Below, one piece after another: positions 1-11,273 of a DNA stretch of 64,000 bases. A program made the translations under genes and the position numbers. How positions within the stretch are numbered: the stretch's first letter is position 1; each line of letters opens with the position of its first letter. The DNA is from Bolinopsis microptera (Eukaryota > Ctenophora > Tentaculata > Lobata > Bolinopsidae): the NCBI RefSeq assembly GCF_026151205.1, contig NC_087072.1:1445375-1509374 (forward strand). The letters are read 5' to 3'. The notes below the pieces were generated by a model. The model did not search any database, had not been told where the DNA came from, and worked only from the letters and a program-made list of their open reading frames with translations.

Positions 1-3000
1 GTTTTGTATTGTAACGCTAGGACACTAGGCCGTGTTTTGTATTGTAACGCTAGGACACTATGCCGTGTTTTGTATTGTAACGCTAGGACACTAGGCCGTG
101 TTTTGTATTGTAACGCTAGGACACTAGGCCGTGTTTTGTATTGTAACGCTAGGATACTAGGCCGTGTTTTGTATTGTAACGCTAGGACACTAGGCCGTGT
201 TTTGTATTGTAACGCTAGGATACTAGGCCGTGTTTTGTATTGTAACGCTAGGATACTAGGCCGTGTTTTGTATTGTAACGCTAGGACACTAGGCCGTGTT
301 TTGTATTGTAACGCTAGGACACTAGGCCGTGTTTTGTATTGTAACACTAGGACACTAGGCCGTGTTTTGTATTGTAACGCTAGGATACTAGGCCGTGTTT
401 TGTATTGTAACGCTAGGATACTAGGCCGTGTTTTGTATTGTAACGCTAGGACACTAGGCCGTGTTTTGTATTGTAACGCTAGGACACTAGGCCGTGTTTT
501 GTATTGTAACGCTAGGACACTAGGCCGTGTTTTGTATTGTAACACTAGGACACTAGGCCGTGTTTTGCATTGTAACGCTAGGACACTAGGCCGTGTTTTG
601 TATTGTAACGCTAGGACACTAGGCCGTGTTTTGTATTGTAACGCTAGGATACTAGGCCGTGTTTTGTATTGTAACGCTAGGACACTAGGCCGTGTTTTGT
701 ATTGTAACGCTAGGACATTAGGCCGTGTTTTGTATTGTAACGCTAGGACACTATGTCGTGTTTTGTATTGTAACGCTAGGACACTAGGCCGTGTTTTGTA
801 TTGTAACGCTAGGACACTAGGCTGTGTTTTTTATTGTAACGCTAGGGCTCTAGGCCGTGTTTTGTATTGTAACGCTAAGACACTAGGCCGTGTTTTGTAT
901 TGTAACGCTAGGACACTAGGCTGTGTTTTGTATTGTAACGCTAGGACACTAGGCCGTGTTTTGTATTGTAACGCTAGGACACTAGGCCGTGTTTTGTATT
1001 GTAACGCTAGGACACTAGGCCGTGTTTTGTATTGTAACGCTAGGACACTAGGCCGTGTTTTGTATTGTAACGTTAGGACACTAGGCTGTGTTTTGTATTG
1101 TAACGCTAGGACACTAGGCCGTGTTTTGCATTGTAACACTAGGACACTAGGCCGTGTTTTGTATTGTAACGCTAGGACACTAGGCCGTGTTTTGTATTGT
1201 AACGCTAGGACATTAGGCCGTGTTTTGTATTGTAACGCTAGGACACTAGGCCGTGTTTTGTATTGTAACGCTAGGACACTAGGCCGTGTTTTGTATTGTA
1301 ACGCTAGGATACTAGGCCGTGTTTTGTATTGTAACGCTAGGACACTAGGCCGTGTTTTGTATTGTAACGCTAGGATACTAGGCCGTGTTTTGTATTGTAA
1401 CGCTAGGACACTAGGCCGTGTTTTGTATTGTAACGCTAGGACACTAGGCCGTGTTTTGTATTGTAACGCTAGGACATTAGGCCGTGTTTTGTATTGTAAC
1501 GCTAGGACACTAGGCCGTGTTTTGTATTGTAACGCTAGGACACTAGGCCGTGTTTTGTAATGTAACGCTAGGACACTAGGCCGTGTTTTGTAATGTAACG
1601 CTATAGGACACTAGGCTGTGTTTTGTAATGTAACGCTAGGACACTAGGCCGTGTTTTGTATTGTAACGCTAGGACACTAGGCCGTGTTTTGTATTGTAAC
1701 GCTAGGACACTATGTCGTGTTTTGTAATGTAACGCTATAGGACACTAGGCCGTGTTTTGTAATGTAACGCTAGGACACTATGCCGTGTTTTGTATTGTAA
1801 CGCTAGGACATTAGGCCGTGTTTTGTATTGTAACGCTAGGACACTATGTCGTGTTTTGTATTGTAACGCTAGGACACTAGGCCGTGTTTTGTATTGTAAC
1901 GCTAGGACACTAGGCTGTGTTTTTTATTGTAACGCTAGGGCACTAGGCCGTGTTTTGTATTGTAACGCTAAGACACTAGGCCGTGTTTTGTATTGTAACG
2001 CTAGGACACTAGGCTGTGTTTTGTATTGTAACGCTAGGACACTAGGCCGTGTTTTGTATTGTAACGCTAGGACACTAGGCCGTGTTTTGTATTGTAACGC
2101 TAGGACACTAGGCCGTGTTTTGTATTGTAACGCTAGGACACTAGGCCGTGTTTTGTATTGTAACGCTAGGATACTAGGCCGTGTTTTGTATTGTAACGCT
2201 AGGACACTAGGCCGTGTTTTGTATTGTAACGCTAGGATACTAGGCCGTGTTTTGTATTGTAACGCTAGGACACTAGGCCGTGTTTTGTATTGTAACGCTA
2301 GGACACTAGGCCGTGTTTTGTATTGTAACGTTAGGACACTAGGCTGTGTTTTGTATTGTAACGCTAGGACACTAGACCGTGTTTTGTATTTTAACACTAG
2401 GACACTAGGCCGTGTTTTGTATTGTAACGCTAGGACACTAGGCCGTGTTTTGTATTGTAACACTAGGACACTATGCCGTGTTTTGTATTGTAACGCTAGG
2501 ACACTAGGCCGTGTTTTGTATTGTAACGCTAGGACACTAGGCCGTGTTTTGTATTGTAACGCTAGGATACTAGGCCGTGTTTTGTATTGTAACGCTAGGA
2601 CACTAGGCCGTGTTTTGTATTGTAACGCTAGGATACTAGGCCGTGTTTTGTATTGTAACGCTAGGACACTAGGCCGTGTTTTGTATTGTAACGCTAGGAC
2701 ACTAGGCCGTGTTTTGTATTGTAACGCTAGGACACTAGGCCGTGTTTTGTATTGTAACGCTAGGACACTAGGCCGTGTTTTGTATTGTAACGCTAGGATA
2801 CTAGGCCGTGTTTTGTATTGTAACGCTAGGATACTAGGCCGTGTTTTGTATTGTAACGCTAGGACACTAGGCCGTGTTTTGTATTGTAACGCTAGGACAC
2901 TAGGCCGTGTTTTGTATTGTAACGCTAGGACACTAGGCCGTGTTTTGTATTGTAACACTAGGACACTAGGCCGTGTTTTGCATTGTAACGCTAGGACACT

Positions 3001-3064
3001 AGGCCGTGTTTTGTATTGTAACGCTAGGACACTAGGCCGTGTTTTGTATTGTAACGCTAGGACA
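1..3064. repeat. 33-bp minisatellite, about 93 copies, cut by left window edge
   Basis: A 33-bp unit (core TTGTATTGTAACGCTAGGA, then CACTAGGCCGTGTT) repeats head to tail. Common variants are GGATAC for GGACAC, GTAACACT for GTAACGCT, and TATGCC or TATGTC for TAGGCC. Because 33 is a multiple of three, one + frame and one - frame stay open for hundreds of codons with an 11-residue period; these are not genes. Two units near 1600 and 1735 carry a 2-bp insertion (GCTATAGG) that interrupts the frames. A marked variant block near 821 recurs at 1914, showing block duplication. The last unit decays at about 3064. Confidence 0.97.
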
Positions 3065-3113
3065 ATACCTGCCAGAACGTGATATTTATAAAACTTATAT
3101 AGCGTATTTTATG

Positions 3114-3286
3114 TTATCACATTAATCGAGATTGCTTTGGGATAACATAAATTTACAACCTTTGATAGCACATCTGAATATCAGAGCTACTAGATCTAGA
3201 CCTTTATGTAAAATATATTGTTATAATATAACAATGTTACGGTCTTGAATGAAAATGTTGTATCAGACAGCTCAGACTAGACATAT
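3114..3286 (+). repeat. Direct repeat copy 1 (about 170 bp)
   Basis: The stretch starting TTATCACATTAATCGA and ending near CAGCTCAGACTAGA is repeated almost exactly at 4783-4950, about 1.67 kb downstream in the same orientation, with only scattered substitutions. This copy ends about 20 bp before a mariner-like end at 3307. No coding content is seen. Confidence 0.9.
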
Positions 3287-3306
3287 TATAGATTATAGAA
3301 TCAATA

Positions 3307-5398
3307 CAGGGTGGGCCAAACGTCATTGGGCATACCGCATACGTTGGCCTTAGGCTTAGCCTAAATAGCTCCGCCGTGTTTTATATTTGAGAGCTGTTGC
3401 TTTGCAGATAGCATACTGTACCTTCTGGTTCGAGGATTTTGTCGTCATAATTCGAAAATTCGAATATTTTAGACCACGCCCATTCATTATTAAAAGACCT
3501 ATATTGTTCTCTCTGAACATGCAGGACGTTTAATTTTGTTCAGAGACGGTTAGGTAGATAATTCTTACATGTTGCATCTGATCAAAAATATGACGTGAAA
3601 CGGATTTGAAATGAATGAGTTATCAAGCATTTAATTTATCTTGTTAGCAAAATTTATTGGGTGATTATGTGACACGACACCTTAATTGGGCTACTCTAAA
3701 AATTCTCACTGTGTAAATCTGATATGACGTACCCCATGCTATGCTTTAGGCGTGCTACCTGAGCCTTAGGAATTATTAAAGAATTCAGCTGGCGGAAAAT
3801 GAATAGTGAAACATAAGTATAACTGTTGCGAAAGGATAACTTTAGTTAAAATATGCACACGATCATAAACAACAATAAATCTACAGAAAATTCTCAATAT
3901 GACCTCCGTTCTTCTCTACGACCAACTTGCAACTACAGGCTCAAATTGAGCCTTTGGTTAGTATGTTTATTGAAAAGCATTTCAGTGCATATTTTGCTTC
4001 ATATGTGGTATATGAATGTGGTCATTGCTAACTATTTGCCGTGTAAAACAGTTTAACTTTAAACCATGAAATAGGCGTTGTACTTGTAAAATATGGGCGA
4101 GGCAGTGAGATTTAAAATTGGCACGAAGACAAGTTTTGATGCTAAAGATCTAAAGCATCAACTCCCATTGATCAATTTTAATTAACATTCGATGCCAACG
4201 GAACCAGGAGAACGGCCAATTCATTCCTGACTAATTCACCCTTCATTCCTGACTTTTTAATTCATTCTTCGCTAAACTAAATTTGATTATCCTGTTATTG
4301 ATCATACTCAAAAAAGTTAAATTCAAGTACCAACACCACGGCATGTGTAACAATGGTAACTAGTAGTGTAACTATGGTAACTAGTAGTGTACCTAACTAT
4401 AGTAACACGAAAAGTTGTGCGATTATTTGAATACAGAATCCACAGTTTGGTAGATATTGAGCTAATAATCATAGAGAATATTACTTTTTGTATAAAGTTA
4501 GTTTCATTCAAAAATATTGCTATTTGACCAATTTATAGGCCAAAATCGATCAAATTTGGTGCGTATGCCCAAATATGGGCATATGTTTTTCGGCTCATAC
4601 TTCAGTCAATTTTGTCCAATCTTGATGAAAATTCATATACGAGTTCCGGAACCTCCTCAAAAGTTCGGTCACAGGCCGTAGTTTGTTGGTCAATTTCTAT
4701 CTCCAAATCAAATTTCACCGAAAAAATCAGGGTGAACCCCTTAATTATGATGTGTTGCTTTGGTGCCTTTAAAGCTTTAATATTATCACATTAATCGAAT
4801 TTGCTTTGGGATAACTTAAATTTAAAACCTCTGATAGCACATCTGAATATCAGAGCCACTAGATCTAGACCTTTATGTAAAATATATTGTTATAATATAA
4901 CAATGTTACGGTCTTGAATGAACATGTTGTATCAGACAGCTCAGACTAGAAAATATATAGAATTAATATATCTGTGATAACGGTATCGAGGAAAAATTGT
5001 AAGTGAAAGTCCTTATTTTTGGCACCAACTCACCTTTTTGTTATAGAAACACCATTTTTAGGAGCTGGTTCTGATAAATCTGACGTGCTCTTACTTTGAG
5101 ACTTGCTACCGCTCACCTTCAGACTGAGGGATGGCGATGCAAAATTGAAAATATTTAACAAGAAACTAATTTGGGTCAAATAATAAGGAAAGTGATGACG
5201 TCAGCGATTAAATAATAATGACCGGAGTTAAATACAGTTGAACTTCTCTGTAACAGCCTCTTTTTTATTTCCATTATAGCATTATACAATCTAAGTTTGA
5301 CCCATATCTATAATCTCTGAAATTTTGGTGCAATTTGGAGACGAATTACGTGAGTTATTCAGAGGTTGCGTGTGGGTAGTCACTTATGGGCCACCCTG
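3307..5398. mobile_element. Possible Tc1/mariner-type element or two solo ends
   Basis: CAGGGTGGGCCA at 3307, preceded by TA, faces TGGGCCACCCTG ending at 5398, followed by TA. TA flanks and CAGGGTG ends are typical of the Tc1/mariner superfamily. The first 20 bp of the two ends agree at about 15 positions. A closely similar end lies at 49326, and related ones at 16072 and 26314, so a family is present. No transposase is recognisable between the ends, and exon 3 of the gene at 5034-6033 lies inside, so this could equally be two independent solo insertions. Confidence 0.35.
4783..4950 (+). repeat. Direct repeat copy 2 (about 170 bp)
   Basis: Second copy of the 3114-3286 sequence, same orientation. 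It lies inside the interval bounded by the mariner-like ends at 3307 and 5398. The unit is AT-rich and includes a short palindromic TTATAATATAA stretch. Confidence 0.9.
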
Positions 5399-6033
5399 TA
5401 CGTGGGAGGATACAGATTACAGAGTCGATAAAAACTGAAAATCACCTGCTAGCTCGCGAAGTAGGCCTTTTCACAGGTTTAGGCTCTAAACCTTTCCCAG
5501 GTTCGGGGCTTCTCCGAGATTTAGGTTCTGGTGTCCGCACCGTCTGCAATCTGCCGAACTTCTCTCTCATTTCCTCTATATCTCTGTCGTATGTGTGGAG
5601 AATGGCACTAGAAAGTTTCCTGCGGGTACGACTTAGGAGTACCTAACGATCATCAAAGTGAGTGTAGATAAAATCAAACAAAGCCGGAGGGTGCACACAA
5701 GAAACTTTGGCGGTACGGATGGTACTGAAAGAAAAGGGTCCGAAAGATGACCTCGAAATTTAGAATCTTGGTTATCAAAGAGGTGATGGTATTGGACCTC
5801 AAGATTGTTATATGTAAACCTAATTTGATCAACCGGCACTACAATTCCTCTGTTTAATTTTTTGAATTCATTATCTTGATGAATCAATTCACCGAGATTA
5901 GGGGACATACAGGAAAAAGTTCTCACCTCATTTCTTCGACTTTCTTATCGGTTTCCATTGTATGGTGATTGTTGCGCACATTGAGTCTCTTAATGTCGAG
6001 AGGTTTGATGTTGTCTACTCTACTGGTGGCCAT
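5034..6033 (-). CDS. Spliced gene of unknown function, basic Ser/Pro-rich protein
   Basis: Not recognised. Three exons read on the minus strand: 6033-5927 (ATG, preceded by AACAGGCACA), 5631-5446 and 5123-5034. Donors are GAG|GTGAGA, CAG|GTGATT and AAG|GTGAGT; acceptors are CTAAG and CCTCAG. Phases join exactly: each exon ends with two bases of a codon and the next supplies the third. The protein begins MATSRVDNIKPLDIKRLNV, has a charged middle (ILHTYDRDIEEMREKFGRL, possibly a short helix) and a Lys/Ser/Pro-rich tail (RTPEPKSRRSPEPGKGLEPK). If exon 3 is not spliced on, TGA overlapping its donor ends the protein at 128 residues; if it is spliced, I did not find the next exon. A mariner-like end lies in intron 2. 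Confidence 0.6.
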
Positions 6034-8267
6034 TGTGCCTGTTAACAGGAAACTTGTTGGGGGATTCGCTAGAAACGCATCAGTTGTACGATTGTATAAT
6101 AATATAGTTACATAATTGACACCAAGGAAAGTTACATAATTAAGCTAATTGTCATGATTTAAAGCTGCAACCTCCCCCACATCACAGTGTTTATAAAGTG
6201 CTAATTTTGTGAAGGAGTCAAATCATAGAATATTGTAAATAATGTGACTGTAAGTAAGTCCCTGACTGTTTAGTGTTTATACGAATAAGCCAGATAATTA
6301 AAGGACCTGAAAGCTCCTGTATGTTGGCCCAGAAAGTTTCACAGCGCTTCTGATCATTGGAGAGGTGTTTAGAACAAGTAAAATGGGTATAAAGGTACAA
6401 TAATCGAATATTATGCCCCGCTGAACCGATATAACTATTAATCTTGAAACATGAGCAACTATTTGACACCCTTTCGAATACGCAGTTAATTGTATCTATG
6501 AAGGATCATTCACACTTCACATATTACAAAAACACTGAATTTCTGATTAAAATTTATTGTACTTGGGACAACGGTATTAATGGTGTCAAATTATCTTTTC
6601 CTAATATTCGAACAATAGAAAAAAAAAACAACAATAAAAAAGAAAGAAGATCAAAATTAGAAATACGACTCTGAACGCTTAAATGGATAATAAAATCGCT
6701 GAACACATCTGCCAAACATTCTTACAAGATATACGCTAGATATTACTTGCTAAGGTCTTGAGGGCTGTCCTTGGCAAGAGAGGGCCTGCTCCGGTGAACT
6801 GCAGCTCAATAACCAATGGTCTATTCAGCAGCGGAGATGATTAAATTTCACGCAATTGCTCCCGGTTTACGTGCTGGAGTCAGTGTTCCGACGAAATAGG
6901 ATTAATTTCGATCGAATTGAAGCTGAAATGCACATCAAAAAGTTACGCATCAAAAATGGGGAAAGTAAAATTCGATTGAGGGTTTGAATAACCATGGTGG
7001 AAATTCGCCATAATTTATATAGTTAAGATCTATCAACTAATAGTAATTCTCACAGACTGGTTAACATTTGGTGATATAACATTCAATTAAGCGGAAACAA
7101 TTACCTTACTCGGGAATATTATGACTGGGATAAAGTGGTGGGTTTTGGAAAATTCCGCCATATTTTTCCCGGTCATTAATTTTCCCAGTCATAAATTAAC
7201 CCGCTATAATATTCTATAGTAAGATAATCACATTCCCCAGTTAACCCAAGGCTGTTATCACGACTTTTGTTCAATTAGCAAATTACATACTTTTCAGAAT
7301 CTCGATTTAACCGTAATTCAGTTAAACAGGAACGAACATTGAACGTATTGAAAATGACCGTCATTAATTTTCTCAAATTATCGCCGGTATCTATGAATCA
7401 TGACCCATTAATCATAATGAAACACTAGCCACAGTCTTGAACAGGTGTTAAAAAACAAAATGAAGCAAACATTATCTTTTATGAAATGTAGTGTTGTTAT
7501 CGGCTCCCTGGTAATGCGATACTAAAATCACCCACTTTTCTTCTTTTTTGGCTATCAAGGTTATATCTTCCTTGAGGGGTTATAAGAAGCTCTCGTGCTC
7601 CGATTGAATTAAAACTTCATATAATTATAAGTGGCGATGGAGATTGTTTCAAACCAAAAATACCAACAATATCAAGGTCACGACGCATTTCAATGCTTGA
7701 ACGGTTTCATAGCAACTGCAATGTCATGGTTTGGCTTGATAACAATAATATAATTCCGATATGGAAGAAAGTGAACGTGACACTTCTTCCGATTTTTACT
7801 AGAAAATTATCCACAGCAAAGAAAAAACGACAATAACTAAAGAAAATGGTTTTCGGTTACTAGATTCACAGATAGTGGTAGGATTTAGGGGGCGGAGGGG
7901 CAAGTTATCAAGAATATTTGCTTGTCAGAAAAATATGAATATTAAACAATTATGAAAGATCTTTTCAAGCTAAGTTTATCTTACTTTATGAATGTAGTAC
8001 GCGCAGGACACTGAAGACCATTTTAGGTAAAATAAACCCAAGGATTACATATTCTATGAGTAAAATATATAATATGAAGCTTGCAAATGGATTATTAATC
8101 GCCTGTAAATTGCAGGCAAATAGGCAAATGGTTGATAATGATAGCAGATACGTCATACTCATTGACGTAACATGGTGACTGGTGAGTGATGGTGATATCA
8201 CTCACCATGCTACTCCTATTTATCATACACAGGACATCCCTAATATGGATAACCAAAGAGTACAGTG
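6034..8267. other. Intergenic, no supported gene
   Basis: AT-rich sequence with no domain-bearing ORF and no exon chain found. It holds an A-rich stretch at 6618-6655, and short inverted GACTGGGA / TCCCAGTC copies around 7130-7195. Both ORFs near 6218-6674 lack any recognisable feature. Confidence 0.5.
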
Positions 8268-8878
8268 AGAGGTAAAGTAGGTAAAGTAGGTAAAGTAGGT
8301 AAAGTAGGTAAAGTAGGTAAAGTAGGTAAAGTAGGTAAAGTAGGTAAAGTAGGTAAAGTAGGTAAAGTAGGTAAAGTAGGTAAAGTAGGTAAAGTAGGTA
8401 AAGTAGGTAAAGTAGGTAAAGTAGATAAAGTAGGTAAAGTAGGTAAAGTAGGTAAAGTAGGTAAAGTAGGTAAAGTAGGTAAAGTAGGTAAAGTAGGTAA
8501 AGTAGGTAAAGTAGGTGAAGTAGGTAAAGTAGGTAAAGTAGGTAAAGTAGGTAAAGTAGGTAAAGTAGGTTAAGTAGGTAAAGTAGGTAAAGTAGGTAAA
8601 GTAGGTAAAGTAGGTAAAGTAAGTAAAGTAGGTAAAGTAGGTAAAGTAAGTAAAGTAGGTAAAGTAGGTAAAGTAGGTAAAGTAGGTAAAGTAGGTAAAG
8701 TAGGTAAAGTAGGTAAAGTAGGTAAAGTAGGTAAAGTAGGTAAAGTAGGTAAAGTAGGTAAAGTAGGTAAAGTAGGTAAAGTAGGTAAAGTAGGTAAAGT
8801 ATGTAAAGTAGGTAAAGTAGGTAAAGTAGGTAAAGTAGGTAAAGTAGGTAAAGTAGGTAAAGTAGGTAAAGTAGGTAG
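8268..8878. repeat. 9-bp minisatellite (GTAAAGTAG), about 67 copies
   Basis: Nearly perfect GTAAAGTAG units. Only a few units vary (GTAGATAAA near 8424, GTGAAG near 8516, TTAAGTAGG near 8570, two AGTAAGTAAA, one TATGTAAAG). Since 9 is divisible by three, it yields apparent Gly-Lys-Val and Leu-Leu-Tyr polypeptides that are not genes. The high homogeneity points to recent expansion. Confidence 0.98.
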
Positions 8879-9349
8879 AGCAGGAGACGCACTGTACAGG
8901 TTAGTTAGCTCTTAGGATCCCTAGGACACAGTGTAGTAACCATAGTAACCAGTGGATATGCTCAGCCAAAACTCAAAAGTAAGATAATTGAGACTAGTGA
9001 CGATATATACGATACTCTTTGGTGCCTTCCAAATTAGTATAAGAGGATCAATACGTTATAAAGTTATAACGTAGGACTAATAGAGTTAGTAAAGTAGTAA
9101 GGAGCCTGCTGCACTTAGTGATTTGTAGTATAGACTTTGTAGTATAAGATAGGAAAATAGGAGGATGGTAGATAATGATGACGTCATACTCATTACTCAT
9201 TGACGTAGCATAGCGTAACTCAAAAGTAAGATAAGTAACATAATGGTTATACAATACTGTTTGATGCCTTATACTTTGTAGTATAAGTTTTATAAGTAAT
9301 GAGGATCCCCGCTGAACTTAGTGAACTAATAGTGTGAGGATGTTGGTGT
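8879..9349. repeat. Locally duplicated host sequence
   Basis: CTCAAAAGTAAGATAA appears at about 8970 and 9212, each followed by a similar GATACTCTTTGGTGCC / ATACTGTTTGATGCC stretch. A third, longer copy (about 105 bp: GTAGTATAAGTTTTATAA through GTGTGATGTTATATA) is found at 9255-9360 and again at 11308-11412. The units predate the LINE insertion, because the LINE sits inside one of them. Confidence 0.8.
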
Positions 9350-9360
9350 GATGTTATATA

Positions 9361-10155
9361 CTGACTATTATAACCCTAAATCCTACAGAACCATTACTCA
9401 AGCTCTAGTACCACTCAAGTGGATGGAACGTATAGTGTTGTGGCACATGGAGGAAGACCTTAAGATATACTCAGAACTTAATAAAAAACAATACGGTTTT
9501 GTCAAAGGTACCTCAACTGAGACAGCTCTACACAAAGTAGTACACAAAATAGAATGGACAATCATAAGCTCCGGTATGGCTCTAGGAACTTTCTTAGATG
9601 TCGAAGGGGCCTTCGACAATGTAGCATTCAAGTCTATAGAGAAGGCCCTGGACCGGAAATGTGAGTCGTCTTCAGTCAACAAATGGATTATGTCTCTACT
9701 CCGCAATAGAACCACGAACGTGGAACTAAACGGGTGCAGGAAATCCATTGTTATAAGAAAAGGATGTCCACAAGGTGGGATCCTGTCTCCATTCTTATAG
9801 AACCTGGTAGTTGACAGTCTCTTGTCGTACACCAAAGACAAGATCCCATGTGACCTGCAAGGGTTCGCGGACGATTTTGAATTATTATATTTATAGCCAC
9901 GTTGGAGGGACCGGAAAAATGCGGAAACCAGGGCTTTGATGCCGATCATCTCAGAGAGATGACGCAGAAAAGTCTTGAAACCATCATGAACTGGTGCACC
10001 GATAACGGGCTGAAGCTAAGTACACTAAAAACACATACAGTAATGTTCACCTGGAGGAGGAAATGAGAATTCTCAGAACCTCTAACAGTGAACGGAACTG
10101 AAATGAGCATGCGTAATTCAACTAAGTTTCTAGGAGTAGCACTCGATAGCACAAA
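9361..10155 (+). pseudogene. Reverse transcriptase fragment of the LINE
   Basis: Readable RT motifs are YGFVKGTSTETALHKVV, FLDVEGAFDNV (catalytic Asp block), GCPQGGILSPFL and FADD (TTC GCG GAC GAT at 9864-9875). Further on, WCTDNGLKLS..KT and STKFLGVALD match the end of the palm and the thumb. TAG stops interrupt the frame at 9798 and about 9894, another stop follows the TWRRK stretch near 10063, and the frame shifts after FADD. The finger domain and any endonuclease or ORF1 are absent because of 5' truncation. Confidence 0.9.
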
Positions 10156-10227
10156 ACTTTAACGAACAGTTACTAAAGGCTATCATTCTCAATTCTGAAG
10201 GACAAGATCAACAGACTACATCACTGA

Positions 10228-11144
10228 ATGTTGACATTGGTTTTAGACCTCTCAGAGTATGAGGAAATCGAGAACGATACCAACACCATACAATGCTACA
10301 CAGATGGCTCCAAAATGAATGAACAAGTTGGAGCAGGAGTGTACATTGTGGATAACGACACCCCTCCACGCGAGGAGTCCTACCACCTAGGAACCAACTC
10401 AACTGTCTTCCAGGCCGATATCTTTGCCGTAGGCACAGCGGCAAAAATACTACGAGAATCTGGAACCAAAACTAGAAAAATCATCATAAACTGTGATAGC
10501 CAGGCGACAATAATGGGAATGAGCAATATCAAAGTCAAATCAAAAAGCACCAGCACAGCAATAAGTGGGCTGAACCAACTAGCAATGGACAATCAAGTCC
10601 TACTACGATGGATACCAGCTCATAAAGGCTATGATGGTAACGAAAAGGCAGACTCTCTTGCCAAAAAAGGCTCTGATAAATTGGACTCCGCCCAAGTGCT
10701 ACTACCAATACCAAAAGTATTATGGAAGGGAGCCTTGCGGAGTATAAGTTATCGGAAAATGAGGGAAAGATGGAGAACGTTGCCCAACACTCACTTCAAA
10801 CGAGTATGGAGACATAATAGTTCGCCCGATCAATCCCGAAACTTGGCAAAGAGAGCACAAGAACAGCGACACAATTCCTTACTGGACATTGTGAACTAAA
10901 CTACCACATTAATAAGTTCAAGCCGACAACGGTCCCCAAAACTTGTCCATATTGTCTTATGGAAGAGGATACAATGAACCACTTTATTGGTCAGTGCCCG
11001 AAATGGTCTTACCAACGAGGAGGATACTTAGATTCCTTCTATCTTAGTGTGACAGACATAGTGGACAAGTTCTCACTACCAAGGATCATCGGCTTCATAC
11101 AAGCAACAAAACGATTTACTAAATGCGGAGAAAACAAAGTTTAA
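10228..11144 (+). pseudogene. RNase H domain and C-terminal Cys/His segment of the LINE
   Basis: From about 10294 the frame reads CYTDGSKMNEQVGAGVYIV (first catalytic Asp), then STVFQADIFAVGTA, where the usual Glu is Asp, then NCDSQATI (Asp) and WIPAHKGYDGNEKADSLA (His and final Asp). This is a type I RNase H carried by some non-LTR retrotransposons. A frameshift near 10880 moves the continuation to another frame, where TGHCELNYHINKF is followed by CPYC..EEDTMNHFIGQCP, a Cys/His arrangement found at the C terminus of these polyproteins. The end (PRIIGFIQATKRF) is reached at 11144. Confidence 0.88.
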
Positions 11145-11273
11145 CTTTTTTTCTCGACTAATTAATTTTTACCGGGGTAAGCACAGGGCTCCAATGTTCT
11201 ATCTTACAGTGGTCACGATCTTTCCATTAGTGATAATGACCACAGCCCCCTACGAAGAAGAAGATGTTATATA

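Larger units (their letters stand above)
3065..5033. other. No supported gene; repeats only
   Basis: Between the 33-bp array and the small minus-strand gene there is a 170-bp direct repeat pair (3114 and 4783), a mariner-like end at 3307, a short AACTAGTAGTGTA repetition at 4357-4400 and a small palindrome (ATGCCCAAATATGGGCAT) near 4566. ORFs of 60-67 codons show no domain, signal or splice support. Confidence 0.6.
9361..11262 (+). mobile_element. 5'-truncated LINE with RNase H (I/R1/Jockey-like group)
   Basis: The sequence begins inside a reverse transcriptase and ends in CTACGAAGAAGAA, a tail style seen in several LINE groups. The 11-bp sequence GATGTTATATA occurs immediately before (9350-9360) and after (11263-11273), which is a target-site duplication. 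In order the element carries RT, an RNase H domain and a C-terminal Cys/His segment. Relative to the group's usual layout, most of the region between RT and RNase H is missing, so an internal deletion of several hundred bases is inferred. Stops and frameshifts make it inactive. Confidence 0.9.

Noticed and set aside
4-3082. Open frames of 518, 430 and 344 codons in the 33-bp array
   Set aside because: They follow from a repeat length divisible by three without a stop codon; both strands are open and no non-repeat coding sequence is attached.
8095-8892. Leu-Leu-Tyr and Gly-Lys-Val frames in the 9-bp array
   Set aside because: Periodic artefact of a 9-bp repeat.
9398-9949. 183-codon minus ORF opposite the reverse transcriptase
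   Set aside because: Shadow of the LINE RT on the other strand.
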